This document shows, in pieces, positions 18,702 through 28,748 of a DNA stretch of 64,000 bases. Numbering within the stretch: position 1 is the first letter of the stretch; each line of letters opens with the position of its first letter. Origin of the DNA: Meconema thalassinum (lineage: Eukaryota; Arthropoda; Insecta; Orthoptera; Tettigoniidae); NCBI GenBank assembly GCA_946902985.2, contig OX336391.1:71835947-71899946 (forward strand), given 5' to 3'. Both the position numbers and the translations under genes were made by a program. Below the pieces are notes generated by a model that saw only the letters and a list, made by a program, of their open reading frames with translations, was not told where the DNA came from and did no database searches.

Positions 18702-20943
18702 TTACTGCACCCCTGATGTACCATTTTCACTCTGTTTCAGCTGCTCCATGAACTGCTTATTCTCTTTGTGTCTCTCCTCCAAGTTTTTCCACGTTTCCTG
18801 TTTGAACTTCTCATTGGATTGTCGTGGATTTTTGTTTCTTGGGTAGAAGCCATCATTTATTCTACAGTACCTTCTCTCTTGGTATCTTCCTTGGATTCCT
18901 CTTGGTCTTCCCCATCGACTTCTATTTTTCGTACCATCAGGTCTCGTATATGGTTTATTTTCATATGACCTATAGTTGTTTTGGTTCCATCTTCTTCTCT
19001 CTGGATCCTCCCTCGGAGTTTTCTCTTCTCGATGATCTCGAGGTGTCTGAGAATATCTGTCAGCCATAACTGCAAATACCGAGTTGTCATTCTTGCCACC
19101 CTTCTGATGGAAAAATTGTGCGTTCGTGTGATCCAGCTTTTGTAGAACTTCATCAAATTGTTCCATGTTGTAAATGTCCGGAGCTAAAGTGTTCATTGGA
19201 CATCCACAGGAAATTGTCTGATCAAGGCAGTAATTAATTCGTTATCTGGCATAGGCGGATATAAATGTTGCAGTTTAGATATTTGCCCCTCAAAATATGT
19301 CGAATAACGTGTGGGTTGAGAAGTGGAGTATCTTTTGGAGTAATGCTCCGCTCTCACCTGTTGTTGAGTTTGTGGTGACCAAATCTTCTTCAACAGTCCT
19401 CTAGCGAATTCCTCATAGTTGTTTAGAGTTGGTTTAAAGGCCCTAAACCACGTAAGTGCGGGACCATCCAAAAATTTCCCTATTACTCTTATCTCCCTCT
19501 CTTTGGAAATCTTAGAATCCTTGAGGTTATCTCCCATTTCCCTCAGGAATTCTACTGGTGTGACAATCCCCGTTCCTGAGAATGTTGAAGGTTAATCTTC
19601 AACGTTCTTGTATAAGGTTATAGGAGTGGATTGCATAAATATTCTAACCTCTTTCTGTTTATGGGGATTATCTACTGTGCTTACTCCCTCAATATCCATA
19701 TCCTTACTAGTAATTGTAGGTTTGCTTTGAGGTTTGGCAACACCCTTTGCTTCCTGCTGGTGATCCAAAAATTTATTACTAAGCTTCTTGATTATTTCTT
19801 TGAGTTCAGCATTTTCTTCACCTACTAATTTCTTTAACTCTTCGGTATTACTTTTATTGTGTGAACAATCACCCTGTTTCTGATCTTTGACCTGATTTTC
19901 AATATCCTCGATTTCTTTCTGGTTCTCCTCAGATCTTTTACTGATTTCTTCAGTATCTCTCTTAATTCCTTCTGTCTCTTTAAAGTTCTCTTTCACTTCT
20001 GTAGATATCTTGTTCATAATCTCTTCGTGATTCTTTAACGAACTTGTTATATCCTCAATGTATTTCTGAGTCGTCTGGATATCCTTGGTAATTACTTGAT
20101 CATGTGACGTTAAAGTTTCTCTGATCTCTTTGATTCCGTCTTGTGTCTCCAGTTTAAGTGCATCGTTGACTTCACTGATGACTGTTGTCCTTATCTCAGT
20201 TGTCAACTCTTTCACTACACCTTCCTGTATTTCTCCAACAAGTTCCTGGAATTGCATGGTCAAAGATTGTATGACGTTATTTGCCATCTCACTATTCTCT
20301 TTGTGGACACGAATTTCCAAATTTTTCCATATCCTCTCCTACTTTTCTGATACCTTGCTCTATCCTATCAGCAAATGATTGAGATTTTTGGTCGGCATCG
20401 CGAAATTTATCATCCATCTTTTTTGTGTTAAAAGCTAATGAAGTTCGAGTTCATGAGTTTTCTCAAATAGTTTAGATAGTTTACCTTCTAAAGACATTTT
20501 TAACACATCAGAATTTTCTTTCATTTTACTTTCTAACGAAACAGAATTTTATTTCATTTAAGCTTTTAAGTTTACTGTGTTTCCCTCTAATTTATTTTCA
20601 AAAGATTCTGAATTTTCTGTTAGCTTATATTCCCAAGAAGTTTCTAACGAATCAGAGTTTTCTTTTAATTTGTTTTCTAAATTTTCTTTAAACCTGTTTT
20701 CTAATGTGGTGGAGTTTTCTTTTAATTTATTTTCTAATGAATTTTCAAGATTTACTTTTAAACAAGTGGTCAATCCATTTTCTAGGGCATCTGAGTTTTC
20801 TCTTAATTTTTCCCTTTAAGTTTCAGAATTTTTTTTAAGTTTAGCATCCATTTTATTAGTTTTCTCTATAATTTCTTCCACCTGCAGTTCGGTATTCATG
20901 GAGCTCTCCTCCATACGATTTAAGATCATCATTACCTCCTGCA
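18702..20943 (-). pseudogene. Gag of the LTR element, with long N-terminal coiled coil
   Basis: Gag forms the particle that packages element RNA. From ATG near 20943 (MQEVMMILNRMEESS) the reading passes through hendecad-like repeats (LENKLKEN, LENRFKEN, FENKLEGN) and a further coiled-coil block (20320-19592, 242 codons). It then enters the capsid-like retrotransposon gag domain (19537-19193: EIRVIGKFLDGPALTWFRAF, YFEGQISKLQHLYPPMPDNE, ALIRQFP) and a basic C-terminal region rich in Arg, Asn and Tyr (19196-18702). I see no CCHC zinc knuckle. Stops or shifts near 20810, 20555, 19590 and 19195 interrupt the frame. The last is a one-base overlap (caATGA), probably a small indel. Confidence 0.7.
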
Positions 20944-21450
20944 TAATTTTCACTATCTATTTATAGTTAGGGATATACATGTAGGCAGACACAAAAACTT
21001 AGAACTAGAACATGAATTATGCGTAGCTACTTGGAATTATCGGAATAAAATTAGATATGCCTTAATGTCGACGTGATGGAAAAAAATTCTCTACTATTTA
21101 ATTAAATTTAAACAACAATATCAAAAATCTGCAAGTTCACAATATCCTCCACCTGGATTCTAATACATTATGTATTTCCAGACTATCGAACCTATACTAC
21201 AAAATTTACTTGACACCCTAATGGATATGCCATTATACAACAATCAAAACCACACTAACTATCAAAAATTTACTCGAGTTAAGTTTCCCACTAATTGGGT
21301 TTCCTATGAATTTATTTATCCACACCAGACATCTTCCAATTCCCAAAATATCTATTTGAAAAATCACAACTAAATCGGCATACAATCAACCGAATTGACT
21401 CTAAATCGGGCCCCACGTTCGAAGCCATTTCTCTCTTCTATTTTATTTTA
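20944..21450 (-). other. Leader of the LTR element with candidate primer-binding site
   Basis: AT-rich untranslated leader between the right LTR and gag. On the minus strand tggcttcgaacgtgggg (21427-21411) starts with the TGG expected of a tRNA-complementary primer site, but it lies about 24 nt from the LTR, farther than usual, and I cannot name the tRNA. Small ORFs here are not supported. Confidence 0.3.
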
Positions 21451-24400
21451 TGTGCCCGTTTAGACCGAAGTCCGGACGACCACATAAGCATTTTCACCAA
21501 AATTCAGTCAGCAGGAGAATCTAAACATCACAGGGCCCCATAAGGGTTAATGTGTAAACAATAACCCAAAAACTTGCTTTATTGATTTTCGGCTCGATGC
21601 AACAATAAGGACAGAAGGAGATTTTCTGAAAATAACACAATTCGTAAAATTATCTCATTTTATTAAAATGTTTAAAAGTTGACTGAAGTTATGCCAAAAA
21701 TAGCACTATGGATGCATGACGGATAATACATTTATATACACAAATTTACAGATTCACCAACACAAGAACACTAGGCATTTGAAACGAAGGTCAGATTGTT
21801 AGTCCTGTTGACTTCATTCAAATGAATTATTTACAACCGTAGGTTTGTCAGTGCAAATTTAATTGTCCAGCCTGATTCCTAACTTTTAAGTAATCACACG
21901 TTGAAATGAAATATTATCACTCGATGAAAAAATCACAGTTTTGTTTTTCAAAATAGTAGCAGAAAATAAACTAACACTTTTCCAGGAATCAGTATCTCAA
22001 AATTGGTTCAAATTTAAAGTCATAACAATGAATATAACACAATATTAATTACATGGACATTCGAGCATGGCTTCGAAAACTTTGATAAACAGAAACATAT
22101 TTATTGTATCATCTGTTCTCGATCCAATATTTATTCTGAGCTCTTGACTCAATTAGCAATATTATGGTCAACAATTTATTATTAACAAAATATCAATTCT
22201 TTTAACTATGGATTTAGCCATTCAATTATTTAAATATCACTTGGAAATATTATTTAGAAAATTATCACAACAATAATATTATTTGTTATTATCAAAATTA
22301 CAACTCTTTGACAGGATGTCAAAAATGTTAATCATCTCACTAGTTTACATAATGTTTATATTTTTAATAGGATCACAGATATCCTCTAAATTGTAGTGGT
22401 GGTTTAAGAAATAATAGTTTTAATTCATTTACAGCATCGGCCCATTCAATTTAAATGTGCCAAAATCACATGATCAAAATTAGCAGTTAGACAACGGTAA
22501 AGTCTTCTCCTAATGAAAGGTAAATGTTAATAGCAAAATTCCGGGCTAACAATTACTAGGAAATATTTATAGAACACGTGGGTAAACTGTGAATTGACTA
22601 TCATGGCTCCTGAAAATAACCCTTGGTTATAAATTCGACGAAAGTGTGGCTTTCAACAATATTTCAACTCCCAACATTATTTCAAAGTCATCCAACCTAC
22701 AATATGGTTGATGATCCATTATAACAACCTCATTCCTGCGACTTAAATTGCACAATCAGAATGGCATATTTAACTATTTCCACACACACACAAATTTCTT
22801 CCCAAATTATACATAATAATCAAGTCTTTGCTTGTTACTCAAACTGGAAGATTTATAAGCCAGTAAGCTCCTCAATGAGTTTACAGTAATTTTACCATCA
22901 GTTTAGACATTAATAATTCCACACCGTTTCTATTTCCAGCCAAACGTTCTATCACAAGACGTTGCTCATAATGATTTTATATTTATACAAACTCTAGTAA
23001 AACCTATTTTATACATTCTATTTGCTTCCCGTATCATTACTTTCCGTGTCTTCTAAAATATTTAACTGCATAATGCAAGTGTAAAATATTCCCATACAAT
23101 GATTTTGTTAGTTGAATGTGGGCGTGCGTTAACCACTAGCCTTCGGAAATAACAAGTATCCGATCTAGTAAACTGTTTTAAATATCAACTCTATAAATTC
23201 ACTACATGATATAGAAAATATAAATCATAATTATTATTATCTCAGAAAAATATTGAAAATAATAATTATTATTAAATCAGCATTATTATTATTATTATTA
23301 TTTCCACAAATGGAATTAACGTTGCTAAACTGTTCGGGTAATATCATCCTCGACTTCTTAAATATGGATAAACATCCATTCGTCAACTTAAATTTATTAC
23401 TAAATTTACAGTTACGACGGCTGATGACCGCGATTAGAAAAAATATCAGAATCAAATAAATGCTCGTTTTGCTCGTCCATTAATTCAAATCATTGACTGC
23501 TCATGTCTGAGTGTAAAAACTGCTCAGATCAAGGCTTCCTATGCCTTGCAAAAAATATTTGCAACAGCAAAATATCGAAGAGAAAAATGTATTGGCAAGA
23601 CTGTAGAAAAATTTAGAATTCCAGCTAACTAGGCATAAAAAATAATGCAAAATGTAGCTTACATTCTTGTAGATCTTGATGATCCATGATGCAAAAATAC
23701 CAGATTTTACGTGACCCAAATGTGATGCATTCAGTATTATCAATACTCTGACAATCTTATTCAGCACCTGTACAAGTTCTGATGTTCAAGTCCCTGGGCA
23801 GAGTTTCTCACTCTCCAGACACTGCAAGGCAAGCTGGTTTCCCTATGTCGGCTAAATGAACTGAACCGTACAAGAATGGTATGTGAAAAGTACTGACTTA
23901 TCTTGGTTGGTCAAATAGTTACCACGATAAAAGCTTGTTCTGGTCATTGGATAAAAATAATCCAGTTTAAATATTAGTGGACAGTGGAAAGAAAATATAC
24001 ACAAAGTCTATCATATGTCCGTGTATCAGTAGTTATGAACCAAAGTTCTGCCACCAAGTCTATCACATCAGTGATAACTTATGGAGAATTCGAAGTTCAC
24101 TATAATGTCAAACACTTCTCGATGTCCAGTAACCACGTACTGTCGTAGAATTTCACTAAGTCATAGCAACCGTGTGCTAGTAAAAACGTAGAGTATTGCA
24201 ACCAAGTGCACGAAGATATTTTCGAAGTATAACGATGTCCTTAGCGGCATAGCGCTTACGAAGTAATAACGTGATGTTTCAGCGACTGGGCACTGTATCG
24301 AAGTAACATATTGAGCTATGGCTCCTAGCCTTTTTATACTCTGCGGGCGGACTCCTTGACGTCACTGCCTGAGATGTGCTCAAACTAAAACATCTCATAT

Positions 24401-24683
24401 CTCAGCCTCCGCTCGATCAATTTTCTTAAAATATAGCACGTTCTTCTTCCCTTGTCCGTGCCAGTAATTTGGTGTTAGTCTCATGTTTCTATTCAATCGG
24501 AAAATATTTTATACAAATATAGCCTCGACTCTGATAATCGTGCAAAGTCACTTTGCGATCTGTTGGCTGCATAAAGCTTCGCAATGCTTCTAAGAACAAT
24601 GGGAGCGCGCTATTCAAAACCTCAACTCAGGACTTAGCATCTGGGCCTGTGCTCACAAATCTGGGCAACTGGATTTGGGCACA
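21451..24683 (-). repeat. Right (5') LTR, 3233 bp
   Basis: Starts TGTGCCC and ends GGGCACA, followed by the TSD gttac. It is intact except for a unique segment of about 800 bp (22512-23306) and an extra 14 bp (actggatttgggca) just before the end. Its RNA polymerase II promoter, expected inside a 5' LTR, was not pinned down. Short ORFs within are mirrored poorly in the left LTR and are not called. Confidence 0.85.
22512..23306. mobile_element. Unclassified insertion in the right LTR, ending in an ATT microsatellite
   Basis: The left LTR reads straight through this point (ggtaatgtcttccacaaatgg at about 4664-4684). The right LTR carries about 800 extra bp ending in a run of ATT (about 23281-23303). 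The same sequence family occurs inverted at about 9370-9600, which favours insertion here over deletion in the left LTR. No ORF and no clear TSD. Confidence 0.5.
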
Positions 24684-24688
24684 GTTAC

Positions 24689-25862
24689 ACATCGAAAAAT
24701 CTGAAACACACTTCTAATAAATACCAACATTAGTTACTCTCTGTTGACACTCAACCATATGATCTGACTATAACCTTCGTCTTATTCACGACCAGCTGTT
24801 TACTGACACCTTGCCTTGCTTCAAACATCTACCCACAAATATCGCCATCGAATTTTAACTGCATTTAGAATAATTGTTTCACTAAAACATCTCGTGTTCC
24901 ATTATAATATGCATTCCTTTCTACACAAACAATATATCATCGCAGAATAATTATTTTAACAACAAATATCCTCCAGACACTAACAATGCCATTATAACTC
25001 ATTGTTACTACTCTCAATTATGCATATATTTTCCTCCAATATTTGGGAATACTATCTTTACCATCGCTTTCAATAAACCTGGTCGTAGTTGTCTAACTTC
25101 TCAAGAAGACATTGCAACATAATACTCCATAATATCAGCTGATTACCTGACAACAACACTTGCACTAGTCATTGATTCATAATTCCATTTAAAATATCTG
25201 GCATTTCAATAATGTTTCATAATATCAATAGCTTTATAATATCATTACTTGCCTTTCTCTACTGCCATCAATAATACATATTTTTATGTCACATGGTTTC
25301 ATTCTCTTTTCTCAATACGTTCTCCTGGCATTCAGATATTTGTGAGAATTCTCGGAATAATTCAGAATATTCTTCCATCATTAAAACAATTGTAATGTTC
25401 ACTTTCATTAACTTTTATACATTTTGAACAATTTCACGAGAAATGTTCTTCATCTGACTTGTCGTTATGTCGACAATATATACGTCCTACCATTGATCAA
25501 AACACGATCGTCATCCTAACTTCAATTTAATTTTAAACATAATCGAAAATATCGAATCAAACAAATCAAACGACAACAAACGAAAATCTCCATTTAATAA
25601 ATCTCTAATACTTACTCAAAATTTCAAAATTCCAAAAATATCAATACTTGGTCTAAAAACTTCCCTATGAAAATATCACGACGCTCACTTAACGAACTAT
25701 CTAACAATCCTGGCTTATTAAATAAAAAGAACGAAAAGCGACAGTGAAAAATTCCAACAAAATTACTTACAAAACTTTCAATAGAAATCAACGTCGAAAA
25801 TGATCACACATATTTTATCATGGATCTCTCTCTACAAAAATAGGCTACTGAGGCCAATTCTT
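24689..25862. other. AT-rich interval, nothing recognised
   Basis: Flanking DNA outside the LTR element. No long ORF, tandem repeat or recognisable element seen on either strand. Confidence 0.4.
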
Positions 25863-25976
25863 TTCTTACTTTGTGTCGCGTATAGATGTATAATTGAAGA
25901 GCATGAACTGGTTGTCATAATTAAGTTCGTCCGTCTCGTACTTCCCTGGATTCTATATCCATACTAGCATTCGCCT
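25863..25976 (+). repeat. Fragment of the LINE at 26530-27258 (first copy of a 113-bp direct repeat)
   Basis: The block 'cttactttgtgtcgcgtata' through 'ccatactagcattcgc' is repeated at 26727-26839, where it sits in frame with LINE protein remnants. Here it is isolated and flanked by unrelated sequence. Downstream (26000-26080) the word aagatgttacg appears three times. Confidence 0.6.
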
Positions 25977-26529
25977 TACAGCTCCAAGATGTTACGGTTA
26001 TCTCGACCAAGATGTTACGTGAAACAGCTCCGAGGTGTTTTGCCTGACTGGACCAAGATGTTACGCCCATCCGAACCGCATCATCCCGTCATCGATCTCC
26101 CTCCTCGTTCGATTCCAGGTTCAGTTACTCCACTCTTATTCTTCTTCTTCCTCTCCTTCTCGCTCCAACCTCTTCTTCTCTTCTGTTCTTCATGTCTTCT
26201 ACGTAGAATTCTATCAATCTTTTCTAAGAATTGTCCATTTAATTTTCATAGATTAATGTTAATGGAAATATCGATAAATATCTTCAACGATATTCTAAGT
26301 CACTCCTGATATTCTGGTAGGTTACGTTTCCCACTGCATATTTAGCACTGCATCATCACAACTTTCATAATGCTTGAAAATGACCCTCTCAGTCTCGATT
26401 GTATCAACATTTTCAAAATAATATCTAAGAAATTTTAATAGTTGATAATAATAACTGTTAACTTATTCACGTTTCCAACGATGCTCAAAGCATATGTTCA
26501 ATAAATGCACAACTTCGGCGTAGAGACGA

Positions 26530-27258
26530 TTATTTTAATAAAAGTCGTATACTTTTCTTATTCCGTCAGAAATATTGATATTCTGTTCGCTTTTGTATTT
26601 CACTCAATGAAATGTTTATATCGCCGCTTCTAAACTTGATCTTGTTTGACGTAAACATAATTCCTATTTTAACATATGGCCTGGAAATCATTTGGGATAA
26701 TCTAACGAAGAATGACCTACATACTTTTCTTACTTTGTGTCGCGTATAGATGTATAGTTGAAGAGCAGGAACTGGTTGTCATAAACAAGTTCGTCCGTTT
26801 CGTACTTTCCTGGATTCTATATCCATACTAGCATTCGCACACAGACAACCCTCTGTGTATCGAGATTTACTAGTTCAAGACTGGTTTATGAACTTGCAAA
26901 GGAGCCTTTTTTAATGGAAGATTTGAGATTCAAGATCGCACTACCTTATACAGACAATTGGAAGAAACTCTTGGACGAAAGATTGGCCAAAAGAAATGAC
27001 ATTTGTATTGACTTCTACTCGACTGAAGCAATGACGAATAGGACTTGGACCAATACTAACCAGGATCTCCGACATTTTGTCAATACTATGACAGTTCATG
27101 GATACCACCATAAACTCTGCAAAACTAAAATCTTTCATGAACCTGACGATAGGTGTGTGTGTGCACTGTGTGATTCGACTTGTCCTCGTTACCATGTTGT
27201 GGAATGCACAAAGCGAAATAGGCCTATAATTGACCTATGTTTACATGAAATGTAACAT
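26530..27258 (+). pseudogene. C-terminal remnant of a LINE ORF2
   Basis: An upstream remnant reads NIIPILTYGLEIIWDNL, the block after the RT domain in many LINEs. After a frame change, 26914-27255 reads MEDLRFKIALPYTDNWKKLL, then HFVNTMTVHGYHHKLCKTKI and a terminal Cys/His module CVCALCDSTCPRYHVVEC. That matches a C-terminal zinc-knuckle-like tail common in insect LINE proteins. RT itself is absent. There is an in-frame stop region around 26760-26910. The ORF start at 26914 is not a true start. Confidence 0.65.
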
Positions 27259-28464
27259 CTTTATATACACAATTTGTGTGCCTTATTAAATTAATTAAAC
27301 TGTTCCTTCACGAAGTCTGACTACCATTCCTCACGTTTGCTTCTCGAACAAAGATGCTTATTTCACGTATTTTCTTATCAATTCTTTCTAAGTACATTCA
27401 GTACATTTCGCCACTTTCACAAGTGTAACATAATACTGTCATGTTTGCATACAAGCAAATGCACTTTTGCTATGAATCGCGGCATTTTTACCGTTCAAAT
27501 CTGATATACAAAAACCGCTCACTCAGAGACCGTAGTTCGATACATCCGTCCTCTCTCACGTCTCCAGAAAAAGAAGGCACGATTCCCTCACTCCTTCCTC
27601 CTTCTCCGCTCAAATTTCGACGTCATTACGAAAATCCACACGTGTCTTAAGGGGGATTCTTTTCAATCCACTTTCTGCCTTACTGAAACATGTTTCTCCA
27701 AAATGGTAACTCTGACAAATCTCAATTTGTTAAAATGTAAATTCTCAATCCATTAGATATCGTAACTTTACTTCGAATTATATCATGATAATCGAATTTT
27801 CCTATTCGCTTTTGGGATATCACGTGACATTCTCGGCGCACTCCTTGCTCGCGTCATGTACACCAGTCGCGTGTCATCCACTCACCTTTTCTTGCTCAGC
27901 GAATTGCCTACTCGCCAACTCCTCTCGTCCATTTGCGGTGTCGGTTGGCCAATATATCAAACAAGACCGGTTACTGCCACGTCGTATATTATTTTCCTTA
28001 AGTAATTTTCTGTTTGGTTCGGCGTCTTACAGAGACAACATTCCCTCACGGCTTTGTGCTAGACAGCGTTCGGCTGCCTAAATCCAGCTACAATGAATTT
28101 ACAAAACTCATGCTTTCCTCGTGGACATAATGACATTACTAAAACCACAAATTCGAGTACAGTACCCAATAACGATTATTGACATTCTGCGAATATACAA
28201 GCCCAAGACGGACTATTCAGAAGAAGCGTACCCCAGCGAGCCTCGTGCTGGTGGGAATACGCGATGGTTGGCTATACACCACGTTATGCTTAAATAAGCA
28301 ATGTTTCAAAGCTGTGATAGTGCCGCGAGTTATTGTACGCAAAATCAACTGTTGTATTACATTCAAAACTTGGTAGCTGAAATAAGTTGTGCTTCAAAAG
28401 TGAAAGTTACGTACATTATCCTTGTTACTTTTCTGTGAGCGCAGAAAACAATATTTGTGGCACT
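27259..28464. other. Interval without recognisable features
   Basis: Somewhat GC-richer around 27820-28080. ORFs of 65-98 codons show no motif and no supporting context. It directly precedes the RTE copy 2 target site. Confidence 0.35.
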
Positions 28465-28553
28465 AGTAACTTTAGTATTGTTTTGGTTAGTAGAATTTTG
28501 GTATTTAATTGGTAATAGAAGGTAGTATCTTTGTTAGTAGAATTGCTCTTTAC

Positions 28554-28748
28554 TTATTCTGAAAGGGAGTAGCAGACTTTCAGAATAAATCAATTCTTTA
28601 CTTGTCTTATAGACGGTTAAGATATTGATAATATAAGCCAACTAATGGCTACACTGCGTTCTGCTGCACGGCTGAAAGCAACGGGAAACTACAGCCGTAA
28701 TGCTATTCCCGACGATATGCACCTCTCTATGCATAATTACATGTGATG
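28554..28748 (+). promoter_or_regulatory. RTE 5' leader: hairpin, pseudoknot-capable segment and start-stop codon pair (copy 2)
   Basis: The hairpin arms are ttattctgaaag (28554-28565) and ctttcagaataa (28577-28588). The interleaved stems are acggctg (28668-28674) with cagccgt (28692-28698), and cgggaa (28682-28687) with ttcccg (28706-28711). The ORF start reads ATGTGATGATGG: ATG-TGA (28741-28746) is a minimal upstream ORF whose stop overlaps the ATG at 28746. All three features are identical in layout in copy 1. Confidence 0.5.

Larger units (their letters stand above)
3630..24683 (-). mobile_element. Ty3/gypsy-type LTR retrotransposon with long LTRs, pol deleted, carrying nested insertions
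   Basis: Two long direct repeats (3630-17925, interrupted; 21451-24683) begin TGTGCCC and end GGGCACA, a perfect 7-bp terminal inverted repeat of LTR type. The same 5-bp sequence, gttac, flanks the whole unit at 3625-3629 and 24684-24688. Between the LTRs are about 3.5 kb encoding gag and protease on the minus strand, then only scraps of pol. The purine-rich gtggggtgga directly before the left LTR (read on minus) fits a polypurine tract and agrees with the minus orientation. RT, RNase H and most of integrase are missing, so mobilisation would need enzymes from a relative. LTRs of 3.2 kb are long for this superfamily. Uninterrupted LTR parts are very similar to each other, suggesting a fairly young insertion. 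Confidence 0.85.

Noticed and set aside
3630..24683. Endogenous retrovirus with env
   Set aside because: No envelope-like ORF, signal peptide or transmembrane frame between the pol remnant and the LTR.
27785..28081. 98-codon ORF as a gene
   Set aside because: No motif, no homologous wording, no supporting context.
28668..28711. HDV-like ribozyme at the RTE 5' end
   Set aside because: Only a two-stem pseudoknot is visible, it lies near the start codon and not at the 5' terminus, and the nested third stem and catalytic C region are not evident.
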